Shown piece by piece: positions 43,701 to 53,124 of a stretch of DNA of 64,000 bases. The stretch spans positions 3,268,501 through 3,332,500 of the forward strand of contig NZ_CP051206.1 of assembly GCF_012516395.1 (NCBI RefSeq). The letters run 5' to 3'. The notes below the pieces were generated by a model. That model was given only the letters and a program-made list of their open reading frames with translations. It had not been told where the DNA came from and searched no databases. Each line of letters starts with the position of its first letter. The stretch's first letter is position 1. The DNA comes from Dolichospermum flos-aquae CCAP 1403/13F (GTDB taxonomy: Bacteria > Cyanobacteriota > Cyanobacteriia > Cyanobacteriales > Nostocaceae). A program made the position numbers and the translations under genes.

Positions 43701-45632
43701 ATGTTACCTCTAAACCCCCCTCTCACTAAACAAGATTTTATTAACTCTGGCTGGAAAGAAGTGGTTAATAGCAGTAGTAAGGATTGTTCTAGCTACTATT
43801 TACCTTTTTATACAAAGGCAAAAGAAGCAAAAGAAGCAGAAAATATCAAGGAACAGGCAGTTTTTGAAATTTTGGCGCTTATAACTTCTGATGAAATTCA
43901 GCCAGAATCAACAAAAAAGGGTTTTCCTGGAGTTTTCCAGCACCTCACAGATGAACACCTGAACTTTCTGGCTGAGATTGTAGATGAAGTTTCAGATCCA
44001 GAACTTAAAGCACGAGTCGCAGACATTCTCTGGCTCAGGCGCGGTAATGTTGATATTGATATGGCTAAGAAAGCAATTGATGCCTACTTAGAATTTACCA
44101 CAAACTTAGAAGATCCTGAAATATTATTCCGCCAAAACAAGATTGAACGAGCGCTTCGGCTAGGACTGATTATAAATAATAACCATGAAGTAAAAAAAGT
44201 TGTTGCACGCATAGAAGCAATTATTAATGATAGTAACGGAAAAGATCCTTGGGGTATATCAATAAATCTTATGGAGCTTTTGCAAGAAAAGAAACTCCAA
44301 GCACGGCAACTCTTTGATCCCATTAAATATGCAGTTATTGCTGAAGAATGGGCAAAACAGGCAGAATCGGATCATGATTGGTATGGAGCAAGAAGGTATT
44401 GGGAAATTAAAGCAAAATGGCATCACATTGGAAAAAATATAGAAAAGGCACATACAGCAAGAATGTCTGCTGCTGAAACTTACAGGAAGGAAGCTGAAGA
44501 TTCTTTAAATAAACATCCAACTTCTTACTTCAAAGCATCACACGATTTACAGAAAGCTTATGAAGCATTTGAAAGATTAAAAAGCCAATGTACAGAAGAG
44601 GAGAGAGGAGAGATAAACACTAAATTAGAAGAAATTCACAAACGTCTTCTTGAGTATCAGCAGAAGTCATCTAATGAGTTCATAACAATTTCTTCTGAGT
44701 TTAATATTAGTGAAGAAGTAGAATTCGCCATATCAAAGGTTAAAGGCAAAGAATTTCCAGAAGCAATATTAGCTTTAGCTTTTTTAGTAAAGCCACCTGA
44801 AATTTCATATCAAATCGTAGAGGAAAATGGATTATCTGGGCTTTTTCCAAAAGAAAAAAGAAATGAGATGGGTAAAGTTGTAGCACATCAAAGCTCTAAT
44901 GGACAGGAAGAAGCTGCTACATATCAAAAAATTTATGCTCTGGCTTTTATTGAACCAGCTAGAGAACAAATCTTTTCGGAACATATAATACAAAAATCGG
45001 AAGAAAACAAAATCAAAGAAACCGACTTACTTCCATTGGTTTTAAATAACCCCTTTGTACCACCAGGAAGAGAATATTTATTTGCAAAAGGTCTTTACGC
45101 TGGGTTAACAGGAGATTTTATTGCTTCCACCCATATCTTAATTCCCCAAATTGAAAACTCCGTTCGTTATCTACTCTCTAATAGAGGAGCAATAACTTCG
45201 GGAATTGACAATAAAAATAATGGTATTCAAAAAGAAGACAATTTAAATACAACTCTTTTTCCCAGTAAATATCCACAAATTACTTCAATTTTTGATGAAG
45301 ATACACTTTTTGATCTTCAAGGTTTATTAATAGAGAAATCTGGGTCAAATTTAAGAAATCGCATGGCTCATGGTTTAATTAATGATAATGACTTTTTCAG
45401 TCCTATTTTCTCTTACTTATGGTGGGTAGCATTGCGTCTATGCTTTGGTGCAGGAATATTAATACCTGAAGAAATTGTAGAAGAGTCTAACCCTTTAGTC
45501 AAATTTGTTGGTATGTTCAAAGATGATCCATTTTTTGATGAATTTGTCGAAGAAATAGCAGAAAATCGGCTTAAATTAGATGAAGAAATGGCTGCTGAGG
45601 AAGCTTTTGTCGAGGAGAATCATGCAGCGTGA
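43701..45632 (+). CDS. DUF4209-family protein with HEPN-like motif
   Basis: 643 residues, mostly helical. The N-terminal 300 residues are repeat-like helices (EHLNFLAEIVDEVSDPELKA; YEAFERLKSQCTEEERGEIN). The C-terminal part (ENSVRYLLSNRGAITSGIDN, then LIEKSGSNLRNRMAHGLIND) fits DUF4209. The motif R552-N-R-M-A-H557 is an R-x4-H of the RN-xxx-H kind used by HEPN ribonucleases. Its stop TGA is overlapped by the GTG start of the PIN gene (45629). Possible role: RNA-targeting defence or a toxin-antitoxin-like unit with PIN. The motif is what I see; the function is inference. Confidence 0.75.
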   Translation: MLPLNPPLTKQDFINSGWKEVVNSSSKDCSSYYLPFYTKAKEAKEAENIKEQAVFEILALITSDEIQPESTKKGFPGVFQHLTDEHLNFLAEIVDEVSDPELKARVADILWLRRGNVDIDMAKKAIDAYLEFTTNLEDPEILFRQNKIERALRLGLIINNNHEVKKVVARIEAIINDSNGKDPWGISINLMELLQEKKLQARQLFDPIKYAVIAEEWAKQAESDHDWYGARRYWEIKAKWHHIGKNIEKAHTARMSAAETYRKEAEDSLNKHPTSYFKASHDLQKAYEAFERLKSQCTEEERGEINTKLEEIHKRLLEYQQKSSNEFITISSEFNISEEVEFAISKVKGKEFPEAILALAFLVKPPEISYQIVEENGLSGLFPKEKRNEMGKVVAHQSSNGQEEAATYQKIYALAFIEPAREQIFSEHIIQKSEENKIKETDLLPLVLNNPFVPPGREYLFAKGLYAGLTGDFIASTHILIPQIENSVRYLLSNRGAITSGIDNKNNGIQKEDNLNTTLFPSKYPQITSIFDEDTLFDLQGLLIEKSGSNLRNRMAHGLINDNDFFSPIFSYLWWVALRLCFGAGILIPEEIVEESNPLVKFVGMFKDDPFFDEFVEEIAENRLKLDEEMAAEEAFVEENHAA

Positions 45633-46057
45633 GTATATACATTCTTGATACTAATATTGTGACTCTTTTACAACATGAAGATAATCAAATCATTCAACGT
45701 ATTAGAGTAGTTGACAGTTCTAACATATTTGTGACAACTATCACGCTTGAAGAACAATTAAAAGGTAGACTAGCTATTATCAATAAATGTAATAGCAATC
45801 AAAACCTACAAGGATTAGCATCTGCTCATCGAAATCTAAAACTGACTCAAAATTTCTTCTGTAGTCTCAATTTGTTAGAGTTCAATGAAGCAGCTTGTGA
45901 ATGTTATAAAAAGTTACGACAGCAAAAAATTAACAGGGGTTCACAAGACTTAAGAATTGCTGCAATAGCTTTAGTTAATCGAGCAATTGTAGTTACTCAA
46001 AATCGCCAAGACTTTAAAAAAGTTCCTGATTTAAGCATCGAAGATTGGACTCGATAA
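45629..46057 (+). CDS. PIN-domain (VapC-like) ribonuclease
   Basis: 142 residues from GTG 45629. PIN features: YILD7-TNIV with the first catalytic Asp, TITLEEQLKG (Glu), and GSQDLRIAAIALVNRAIVVT (Asp) with NRQDFKKVPDLSIEDW. This is a Mg-dependent RNase fold used by VapC toxins. No AbrB, RHH or Phd-type antitoxin is adjacent. Instead, the upstream DUF4209 gene overlaps by GTGA, so the pair is translated together. The start could also be downstream but no ATG fits. Confidence 0.85.
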   Translation: MSIYILDTNIVTLLQHEDNQIIQRIRVVDSSNIFVTTITLEEQLKGRLAIINKCNSNQNLQGLASAHRNLKLTQNFFCSLNLLEFNEAACECYKKLRQQKINRGSQDLRIAAIALVNRAIVVTQNRQDFKKVPDLSIEDWTR

Positions 46058-46115
46058 TAATCTTTGTAAGACTTATTTTTATAAGTGCAAAACCTCACCT
46101 AGAGACACAAAAACC

Positions 46116-46146
46116 CTCTCCGTGCCTCTGCGCCTCTGCGTGAACT
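46116..46146. repeat. Dispersed TTTGCGCC repeat, copy i
   Basis: CCTCTCCGTGCCTCTGCGCC then TCTGCGTGAAC; the CTCTGCGTGA subtype. Confidence 0.7.
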
Positions 46147-47555
46147 TAATCCTTAATCAACCCCTCCAACATCACCTGTAAATCCTGCGTCAACTCACTA
46201 ACACCCTTTCGCAAAGCTTGTTTATTCCCTTGACAATTTTCCCATCTTGTACTCACATTAATCGGTTCACCAACAAGAATCATGGATTGTTTTAAACCTA
46301 AACGCGGCCTTCCTGGTAAAGTAGAATCCTGAATGCGAGACAACATATCAAACATTAATAAAAGGGTTTCTGCAAATCTTTCTGGAGTGGGTTTTTCGAG
46401 AATATAATTAGCAGTAACAGCCACAAAACTTTCAGCAATTCTCATGTGTTGCATTTTTAAATCTGCTTCTTTAGCTATCCAATCAGCTAGACCACGTTTA
46501 AAAGGTGGTAAACTGGGAATATCGGCAATATCATCTCGATAAATATAATTCCAACCAGCATCTTCTAAACGACGACATCTATCAATAAAATTACCTTGAG
46601 ACTGAAGATTAAAATACTTTTCTGTGATTTTCAAAGCAGTGTCCATCAAACGGTGTAATCTAGTAATTAACACTTCATTTATAGGAACTTCTGAACTGAT
46701 AATTTCTGGAAAATCTTGATGATAGAAACGGTGATAAAATTCCTCCATTTCTGAAATTAGATATGCAGCTAAACGCAAAACCCGCTGATATAAAATTCCT
46801 TCCCGTTCCTTTCCAGTTTGACTAAGTTCCGTTATAGGTAAACCGCTATCAGCTTCCAATTTAGATAATAGCCAATCTATTTTTTGCCAAGGGGGATTAA
46901 CATAACTATATTTAATACCAATAGGAATAATAAAAACCTGTTCTTCGCGGTTAGCCTTTTTTAAATCTTCCACACACCAAAAACCCAATTGTGCCACACC
47001 AGGTTCTAAAGGACTAACTATACTACTATGTCCATTTGTACCACCTTCAGGAGCGATCGCAATCGGCATTTCTGCATTAGCAAATAATTCCCTGGCCATT
47101 TGGATAGCATTTCTATCTACGCGTCTTCCCCTACGAATCGGCACACCACCAAGTCGAGAAAATAACCATCCTAACCAATTTCCCGCCCATAAAGTCATTC
47201 CCCGTTCATACATAAAATGACTGTGAACAGGGTATTTGAGACTAATTCCTTTTTCTCTTGCCACCTTGGGAACAATCCGTGATAACAGGTATAACATAGA
47301 TAAAGGATCTTCCACTTCGGGGTGACGAAAAGCAATTAAAAATCTGACCTTACCTGCTTGAAAATCGTGGTATAACTTGGCTAATACTTCCGCATTTTTA
47401 GCTTCAATATTGACAATACCCGCAGGTAGCCAAGGTCTAGTTCTCACCCGCAAAATAAAAGGCAAAAACCAAGATACAATTTTCACAATAAAGGGATTAT
47501 GACGTTGAGGGATAAATTTAAGCGGAGGTTGGGTGGAATGAATAGACTTAGGCAA
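46146..47555 (-). CDS. PlsC-like acyltransferase
   Basis: 469 residues, longer than a simple PlsC. Acyltransferase motifs: RHPEVED (HX4D) in FLIAFRHPEVEDPLSML, GGVPIRRGRRVDR, AIAPEGGTNGHS (EGGT), VFIIPIGIKYSY. The 1-acylglycerol-3-phosphate acyltransferase group acts at the membrane interface. The C-terminal 200 residues (helical, LRLAAYLISEMEEFYHRFYH; IADWIAKEADLKMQHMR) are a cyanobacterial extension of unknown role. Acyl acceptor not determined. It is divergent from the interrupted DUF938 gene, 72 bases apart. Confidence 0.85.
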   Translation of the reverse strand: MPKSIHSTQPPLKFIPQRHNPFIVKIVSWFLPFILRVRTRPWLPAGIVNIEAKNAEVLAKLYHDFQAGKVRFLIAFRHPEVEDPLSMLYLLSRIVPKVAREKGISLKYPVHSHFMYERGMTLWAGNWLGWLFSRLGGVPIRRGRRVDRNAIQMARELFANAEMPIAIAPEGGTNGHSSIVSPLEPGVAQLGFWCVEDLKKANREEQVFIIPIGIKYSYVNPPWQKIDWLLSKLEADSGLPITELSQTGKEREGILYQRVLRLAAYLISEMEEFYHRFYHQDFPEIISSEVPINEVLITRLHRLMDTALKITEKYFNLQSQGNFIDRCRRLEDAGWNYIYRDDIADIPSLPPFKRGLADWIAKEADLKMQHMRIAESFVAVTANYILEKPTPERFAETLLLMFDMLSRIQDSTLPGRPRLGLKQSMILVGEPINVSTRWENCQGNKQALRKGVSELTQDLQVMLEGLIKD

Positions 47556-47627
47556 GTTGTTCTCCTGTGATATGGCGAAAAAAGCTAAAATTGAGAAATC
47601 GCTGCTAATTTAATTATCATAATCATA

Positions 47628-48614
47628 ATGAACACACCCGCAGACCAGCGAAAATTTGCCCCCGCAACCCAGCGCAACCGCGAACCGATTCTAGAATTGC
47701 TTTTACAAATATTGCCTCAACATGGGACTATTTTAGAAATAGCCAGTGGCACAGGTGAACACGCTACATTTTTCTCCTACCACCTCGCACCTCGACAATG
47801 GCTACCTTCCGACCCTAACCCAGAACTGCGTGCTAGTATTAGCGCGTGGACTGAATTTTTTCCCTGTGAAGCCATGCAGCCACCTCTAGATTTAGATGCA
47901 AGTTCACCAATTTGGCCTGTGGAAAAAGAGATAATACCACAACCACCTATTTCTGCCATTGTCAATATTAACATGATTCATATTTCCCCTTGGTCAGCCT
48001 GTTTAGGACTAATGGCAGGGGCTGGACGGATTCTGCCACCTGGTGGTATACTCTACTTATATGGTCCCTATAAACAAAATGGAGTAAAGAATAGGACATC
48101 AAATCTTCAGACATCTATTGACATTTTCCGACAATAGGTTCATAATATTAAATATATACGAGAGTTTTGTAGTTAATTTAAAGTCAATAAATATTTTGAG
48201 TAACTGTAATGGTTCCGAATAGACTTGAATGGCTACAAAGAAAATAAACCTTTCCTTAGAAAACTTGGTAGTTCTAGAGAAAATTTGGGTATTGAACTCG
48301 TTGATAGACAATCAAGAGCCATTAGAATTATGTTCTAAGGCAATGTGGGATACCACCTTCACTAACTCAGTTGGTGATGTTATACTAGATATTCACGATA
48401 TCTCAGATGTCGGGGAATGTCTCGGTTAAAAGTATCAGAACATACCGCACCCAGTAACGCTGATTTTGATGAGTCTTTACAAGCACAGAATCCAGATTGG
48501 GGAGTGCGTAATTTAGAAGATGTAGTAAAAGCCGCAGAAGCCCAAAACCTGACATTGCACCAAACTCACCCCATGCCAGCAAATAACTTTTCACTAGTAT
48601 TTAAACATAGATAG
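47628..48614 (+). pseudogene. DUF938 methyltransferase-like gene interrupted by a 354-bp insert
   Basis: The N-terminal part (47628-48086) reads DQRKFAPATQRNREPILELL, LPQHGTILEIASGTGEHATFF, INMIHISPWSACLGLMAGAG and GGILYLYGPYKQNGV, a SAM-binding DUF938 protein. The C-terminal part, HTAPSNADFDESLQAQNPDWG through ANNFSLVFKHR, resumes at 48441. The two parts are in the same frame. The 354-base insert (118 codons) brings in-frame stops, the first at 48135-48137, so the protein would end after 169 residues. Family length about 204 residues would be restored exactly by removing 48087-48440. Confidence 0.8.
48087..48440. mobile_element. 354-bp insertion of unknown type in the DUF938 gene
   Basis: Begins AAGAATAGGACATCAAATCT and ends TTAAAAGTATCAGAA. 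No clear terminal inverted repeats or target duplication. AGTA is present at both edges. It contains a 66-residue ORF (48229-48429, MATKKINLSLENLVVLEKIW start) that I cannot identify and that lacks a good ribosome-binding site. Not a recognisable IS. Confidence 0.5.
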
Positions 48615-48621
48615 ATGAATT

Positions 48622-48664
48622 GTGTTTCGCGCAAAGGGGCAAAGGAGCAAAGACGCAAAGGAAT
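48622..48664. repeat. Dispersed TTTGCGCC repeat, copy j (inverted)
   Basis: GTGTTTCGCGCAAAGGGGCA then AAGGAGCAAAGACGCAAAGG. Inverse orientation. Confidence 0.8.
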
Positions 48665-48691
48665 TTATCTGTTTTCTTTTGTATAATTAAT

Positions 48692-48781
48692 AGACATCTC
48701 CGGTAATTAAATGTGCGTGGTTTGAAACCCTTGTAGAGACGTTCTATAGAACGTCTCTACATTCATTTTCGGAGAGGTCTA
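48692..48781. mobile_element. Complete 90-bp MITE-like element next to tRNA-Ala
   Basis: Terminal repeats TAGACATCTCCG (48692-48703) and CGGAGAGGTCTA (48770-48781), and a perfect 28-base palindrome in the middle at 48733-48760 (GTAGAGACGTTCT at its left). Partial copies at 34961 and 40053. It ends one base before the 3' end of the tRNA gene. Confidence 0.75.
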
Positions 48782-48782
48782 A

Positions 48783-48855
48783 TGGAGGTTAGCGGACTCG
48801 AACCGCTGACATCCTGCTTGCAAAGCAGGCGCTCTACCAACTGAGCTAAACCCCC
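48783..48855 (-). tRNA. tRNA-Ala (anticodon TGC)
   Basis: Reverse strand reads GGGGGTTTAGCTCAGTTGG at the 5' end, anticodon arm CCTGCTTTGCAAGCAGG with anticodon TGC, T arm GCGGTTCGAGTCCGC and acceptor AACCTCC plus A73. The 73 nt fold as a cloverleaf with one G-T pair in the acceptor. The 3' CCA is not encoded. The GGTTTAGCTCAG D-arm is typical of bacterial tRNA-Ala. Confidence 0.95.
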
Positions 48856-48934
48856 AAGTCTGTTTTTTATGTAAAAAGGGTTGATTTTACATAACCACAT
48901 TATCATAAACTATTATTATTAATTTGGCAAGACT

Positions 48935-49837
48935 ATGAACCAAGAAAATCAGACAGTTGTTGCTGCATTATATAAATTTGTGAGTCTACCTGATTGTAGC
49001 GAACTGCAAGCAGCTTTATTGTCCTTTTGTCAGTTACAAGGAATTAAAGGAACTATCTTACTAGCACAGGAAGGAATTAACGGCACAATTGCTGGTTCTC
49101 GTCAGCAAATTGACACAGTTTTAGCCTTTCTTCGCAATGACTCGCGGTTTGCAGATTTAGAACATAAAGAATCTTACACAGAAATTCCCCCGTTTGAACG
49201 GTTAAAAATTAGGTTAAAGCCAGAAATTGTGACTTTGGGATTACCAGAAGTGAACCCTGCGGAAAAAGTAGGAACTTATGTAAAACCTGAAGATTGGAAT
49301 GATTTAATTTCCAACCCAGAAGTCACAGTCATTGATACCCGCAATGATTATGAAGTCACCATTGGGACTTTCAAAGGAGCAGAAAATCCGCAAACTCAAA
49401 TATTTAGAGATTTTCCCGAATATGTACAACAACATCTTGACCCCAAAAAACATCAAAAAGTAGCCATGTTTTGTACTGGAGGAATTCGTTGTGAAAAAGC
49501 CTCATCTTATTTACTTTCTCAAGGTTTTGAAGAAGTTTATCAGCTCCAAGGAGGCATTCTCAAATATCTAGAAGAAATTCCCCCAGAAGAAAGTTTATGG
49601 GAAGGAGAATGTTTTATTTTTGATCAAAGAGTCACAGTTAGTCATGACTTAGAAACAGGAAATCAGGAACTATGCTTTTGTTGTGGATATCCCATTTCCG
49701 AAACAGATAAAACCTCCCCAGAATATGAAAAAAATATTTCCTGTCCTCACTGCTTCCATACCTTAACACCCGAAAAAAGAAAGCGATTACAGCAAAAATG
49801 GAAACATTACCAATCAATAAATTCAACCAATACTTAA
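48935..49837 (+). CDS. trhO: tRNA uridine-34 hydroxylase / rhodanese TrhO
   Basis: 300 residues, YceA/TrhO family. It makes 5-hydroxyuridine at wobble U34 of tRNA using oxygen. An N-terminal acylphosphatase-like domain ([20 protein letters not shown]) precedes a rhodanese domain with [20 protein letters not shown] and the active loop FC180-TGGIR-C186-EKASSYL. The C-terminal part has paired Cys ([18 protein letters not shown]) that may bind zinc. It lies beside tRNA-Ala, which has a U34 wobble base (TGC); this is only proximity, not proof of a link. Confidence 0.92.
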   Translation: MNQENQTVVAALYKFVSLPDCSELQAALLSFCQLQGIKGTILLAQEGINGTIAGSRQQIDTVLAFLRNDSRFADLEHKESYTEIPPFERLKIRLKPEIVTLGLPEVNPAEKVGTYVKPEDWNDLISNPEVTVIDTRNDYEVTIGTFKGAENPQTQIFRDFPEYVQQHLDPKKHQKVAMFCTGGIRCEKASSYLLSQGFEEVYQLQGGILKYLEEIPPEESLWEGECFIFDQRVTVSHDLETGNQELCFCCGYPISETDKTSPEYEKNISCPHCFHTLTPEKRKRLQQKWKHYQSINSTNT

Positions 49838-49851
49838 ACTTCAGATTTCTT

Positions 49852-49897
49852 TCTTCCTTTGCGTCTTTGCTCCTTTGCCCCTTTGCGCGAAACAAAA
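49852..49897. repeat. Dispersed TTTGCGCC repeat, copy k
   Basis: TTCCTTTGCGTCTTTGCTCC then TTTGCCCCTTTGCGCGAAAC, almost identical to copy a. Confidence 0.8.
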
Positions 49898-49969
49898 TTT
49901 AGAAAAAACCCTAATATCCAAAAGTGATCATTACAATATATTAATACAGAACTCCTTGGAGAACAATTT

Positions 49970-52864
49970 GTGGTATCTAATCCCCCGCGCATTCAACCCA
50001 GCACATTGAGCAACTTTACACAAAGACACATTGGACCAAACCCTGATGATGTCAAGCAAATGCTTGATATATTAGGTCTTTCCAACCTTGATGACCTCAT
50101 TGATAAAACAGTACCACAGGCAATTCGGTTTCATCAAACCCTCAACCTACCAGCAGCACAAAGCGAATATGCAGCACTGGCAAAATTAAAGCAAATAGCG
50201 GATAAAAATCAAGTTTATCGCTCATTTATCGGCATGGGATATTATGACTGTATTACCCCTACCGTCATTCAACGCAACATCTTAGAAAATCCCGGTTGGT
50301 ATACAGCATACACCCCTTATCAGCCAGAAATTGCCCAAGGACGTTTGGAAGCGTTGTTAAATTTCCAAACCATGATTATTGACTTAACGGGTTTAGAAAT
50401 TGCTAACGCTTCTTTGCTTGATGAAGGGACAGCAGCCGCAGAAGCGATGAGTATGAGTTATGGAGTCTGTAAAAACAAATCCCATAACTATTTTGTGTCT
50501 AGTGAATGTCATCCTCAAACCATTGATGTATTGCAAACACGCGCAAAACCTTTAGGCATCAATATCATTATCGGTGATCATCAAACCTTTGATTTTTCCG
50601 AAACTATCTTTGGTGCGATTCTGCAATATCCCGCAACCGACGGGACAATTTACGATTACTGCGATTTTATCACAAAGTCTCATGCTCAGGGTGCATTGGT
50701 GACTGTAGCCGCAGATCCTCTGAGCTTATTATTACTCACACCCCCCGGTGAATTAGGGGCTGATATTGCCGTAGGCAGTACCCAACGCTTCGGAATTCCT
50801 TTGGGATTTGGGGGACCACACGCTGCTTATTTTGCCACGAAGGAAGAGTATAAACGACTTGTTCCAGGGCGCATTGTGGGGGTATCAAAAGATGTGAATG
50901 GTAAACCTGCCTTACGTTTGGCGTTGCAAACCCGTGAACAGCACATCCGCAGAGATAAAGCCACCAGTAATATCTGCACGGCACAGGTTTTATTGGCAGT
51001 GATGGCGAGTATGTATGCAGTTTATCATGGACCGGACGGACTGAGAGCGATCGCCCAAAATATCCATGAACTTACCGCAACTTTAGCCGCAGGATTGCAA
51101 AAGTTAGGTTATAAAATCAGTTCAGAAAACTTCTTTGATACCTTGCGGGTAGAATTAGGAAATACCAGATTAGCAGCAATTCTCGACGCTGCAAATGAGA
51201 GAAATATCAACTTGAGAATTTTTGATAATTCCACAGTTGGTATTTCCTTAGATGAAACTACCACAGAAACAGATTTAATTGATATTTGGCAAATTTTCGC
51301 ACTCAAAGATCAATTACCTTTTACTGTGGCAGAATTACCAATTACCAATTCTCAATTATCACGTCAAAGTAAATATCTTACCCATCCAGTTTTTAACCGT
51401 TACCATTCAGAAACGGAATTACTACGTTATTTACATCAACTAGAAAGCAAGGATTTATCATTAACCACCTCAATGATTCCCTTGGGTTCTTGTACCATGA
51501 AATTAAACGCGACTTCGGAAATGATTCCCGTCACTTGGGCAGAATTTGGTAAAATCCATCCTTTTGCGCCAATTTCCCAAACTAGAGGTTATCAAATCCT
51601 CTTCCAACAACTAGAAGCATGGTTAGGAGAAATTACAGGTTTTGCGGGAATTTCCTTACAACCGAATGCAGGTTCTCAAGGTGAATATGCGGGACTTTTG
51701 GTAATTCATGAATATCATCAAAGTCGGGGAGAAGGACACAGAAATATTTGTTTAATTCCCCAATCTGCACACGGTACAAATCCTGCGAGTGCGGTAATGT
51801 GTGGAATGAAAGTAGTGGGAATTGCTTGTGATGATCATGGTAATATTGATGTTGAGGATTTAAAAGCCAAAGCTGAAAAACATAGTCATGAATTATCAGC
51901 TTTAATGGTGACATATCCATCAACCCATGGCGTATTTGAAGAAGCAATTCAAGAAATTTGTGCAGTAATTCATTCTCACGGTGGACAAGTTTACATGGAC
52001 GGCGCTAATATGAACGCCCAAGTGGGTATTTGTCGTCCTGGTGATTTTGGTGCAGATGTCTGTCATTTGAACTTACACAAAACCTTCTGTATTCCCCATG
52101 GTGGTGGTGGTCCCGGTATGGGTCCCATTGGTGTCGCTTCCCACCTCGTCCCCTTTTTACCAGGACATTTTGTGACGACAATACAGGAAAATAATCCAAA
52201 ATCCAAAATCCAAAATCCAAAATCAAGTGGTGCTGTTTCGGCTGCACCTTGGGGTAGTGCGAGTATTTTGGTAATTTCCTGGATGTATATTATCATGATG
52301 GGTGCAGATGGGTTGACACAAGCAACCAAAATCGCCATTTTGAATGCTAATTACATGGCTAAGAAATTAGAGTCATATTATCCGGTTTTGTATCAGGGAA
52401 AAAATGGTTTAGTGGCACATGAATGTATTTTAGATTTGCGAAGTTTGAAGAAATCAGCGCAGATTGAAATTGATGATGTTGCGAAGCGGTTAATGGATTA
52501 TGGTTTTCATGCACCTACTGTTTCTTGGCCTGTTGCTGGGACAATTATGGTTGAACCAACGGAAAGTGAATCTAAACAGGAATTAGATAGATTTTGTGAT
52601 GCTTTGATTGCGATTCGTGAGGAAGTTGCCGCAATTGAATCTGGTAAAATGGATATTCACGATAATCTTTTGAAAAATGCCCCTCACACTGCGGAAAGTT
52701 TGATTATTGGTGAATGGAATCATCCTTATTCCCGTGAACAAGCTGCTTATCCAGCAAGTTGGAGTAAGGAATATAAGTTCTGGCCAAGTGTGGGGAGAAT
52801 AGATGCGGCTTTTGGGGATAGGAATTTTGTTTGTTCTTGTTTACCGATGGAGGCTTATAATTAG
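49970..52864 (+). CDS. gcvP: Glycine dehydrogenase (decarboxylating), P-protein
   Basis: 964 residues from GTG 49970, preceded by TTGGAGAAC. P-protein of the glycine cleavage system, PLP-dependent, important for photorespiratory glycine in cyanobacteria. The fused N- and C-halves are both present: [17 protein letters not shown] at the start, [53 protein letters not shown] and the PLP lysine K704 in [18 protein letters not shown]. At about residues 741-753 an insertion [14 protein letters not shown] is encoded by AATCCAA heptamers. Other gcv genes (gcvT, gcvH) are not in the window. Confidence 0.96.
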   Translation: MVSNPPRIQPSTLSNFTQRHIGPNPDDVKQMLDILGLSNLDDLIDKTVPQAIRFHQTLNLPAAQSEYAALAKLKQIADKNQVYRSFIGMGYYDCITPTVIQRNILENPGWYTAYTPYQPEIAQGRLEALLNFQTMIIDLTGLEIANASLLDEGTAAAEAMSMSYGVCKNKSHNYFVSSECHPQTIDVLQTRAKPLGINIIIGDHQTFDFSETIFGAILQYPATDGTIYDYCDFITKSHAQGALVTVAADPLSLLLLTPPGELGADIAVGSTQRFGIPLGFGGPHAAYFATKEEYKRLVPGRIVGVSKDVNGKPALRLALQTREQHIRRDKATSNICTAQVLLAVMASMYAVYHGPDGLRAIAQNIHELTATLAAGLQKLGYKISSENFFDTLRVELGNTRLAAILDAANERNINLRIFDNSTVGISLDETTTETDLIDIWQIFALKDQLPFTVAELPITNSQLSRQSKYLTHPVFNRYHSETELLRYLHQLESKDLSLTTSMIPLGSCTMKLNATSEMIPVTWAEFGKIHPFAPISQTRGYQILFQQLEAWLGEITGFAGISLQPNAGSQGEYAGLLVIHEYHQSRGEGHRNICLIPQSAHGTNPASAVMCGMKVVGIACDDHGNIDVEDLKAKAEKHSHELSALMVTYPSTHGVFEEAIQEICAVIHSHGGQVYMDGANMNAQVGICRPGDFGADVCHLNLHKTFCIPHGGGGPGMGPIGVASHLVPFLPGHFVTTIQENNPKSKIQNPKSSGAVSAAPWGSASILVISWMYIIMMGADGLTQATKIAILNANYMAKKLESYYPVLYQGKNGLVAHECILDLRSLKKSAQIEIDDVAKRLMDYGFHAPTVSWPVAGTIMVEPTESESKQELDRFCDALIAIREEVAAIESGKMDIHDNLLKNAPHTAESLIIGEWNHPYSREQAAYPASWSKEYKFWPSVGRIDAAFGDRNFVCSCLPMEAYN
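52193..52227. repeat. AATCCAA heptamer tract inside gcvP
   Basis: Four AATCCAA units plus a degenerate AATCAAG, in frame inside the gcvP reading frame, encoding a Pro-Lys-Ser/Gln-rich stretch. Confidence 0.85.
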
Positions 52865-52964
52865 TTAATTGTAGGGTGCGTTAATGAAATGTAACGCACC
52901 ATTTTGATTGTGAATAAGGTGCGTTACGCTGACGCTAACCCACTCTATTAAATAAATACGTAGA

Positions 52965-53114
52965 TTACTTAGAGATCCTACCTGCTGTTACAAACATTAC
53001 TATTAAAGAACCGCAAAAGAAATAAGGTACTAAAACAGCAGGAACAGCACCAGATAAAGAACCTATTAGACAAAACAATGCGAACATAAAAATAAGCTGC
53101 AAAATACCCTCCAT
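52965..53114 (-). CDS. Putative 49-residue membrane protein
   Basis: Minus-strand ATG at 53114: MEGILQLIFMFALFCLIGSL then SGAVPAVLVPYFFCGSLIVM and FVTAGRISK. It has two hydrophobic helices with a short Pro-containing turn and a positively charged tail. No strong ribosome-binding site, so it may be fortuitous, but the clean hydrophobic pattern and lack of charged residues inside are protein-like. It sits in a small gap after gcvP and before the repeat region. Confidence 0.4.
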   Translation of the reverse strand: MEGILQLIFMFALFCLIGSLSGAVPAVLVPYFFCGSLIVMFVTAGRISK

Positions 53115-53124
53115 TATTTGTAAT

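Noticed and set aside
48087-48440. Group I intron in the DUF938 gene
   Set aside because: The restored reading frame does not fit a U at the 5' exon end and a terminal G, and I see no P7-type core.
49840-49969. Glycine riboswitch upstream of gcvP
   Set aside because: The 132-base leader is mostly a dispersed repeat and shows no glycine-aptamer core.
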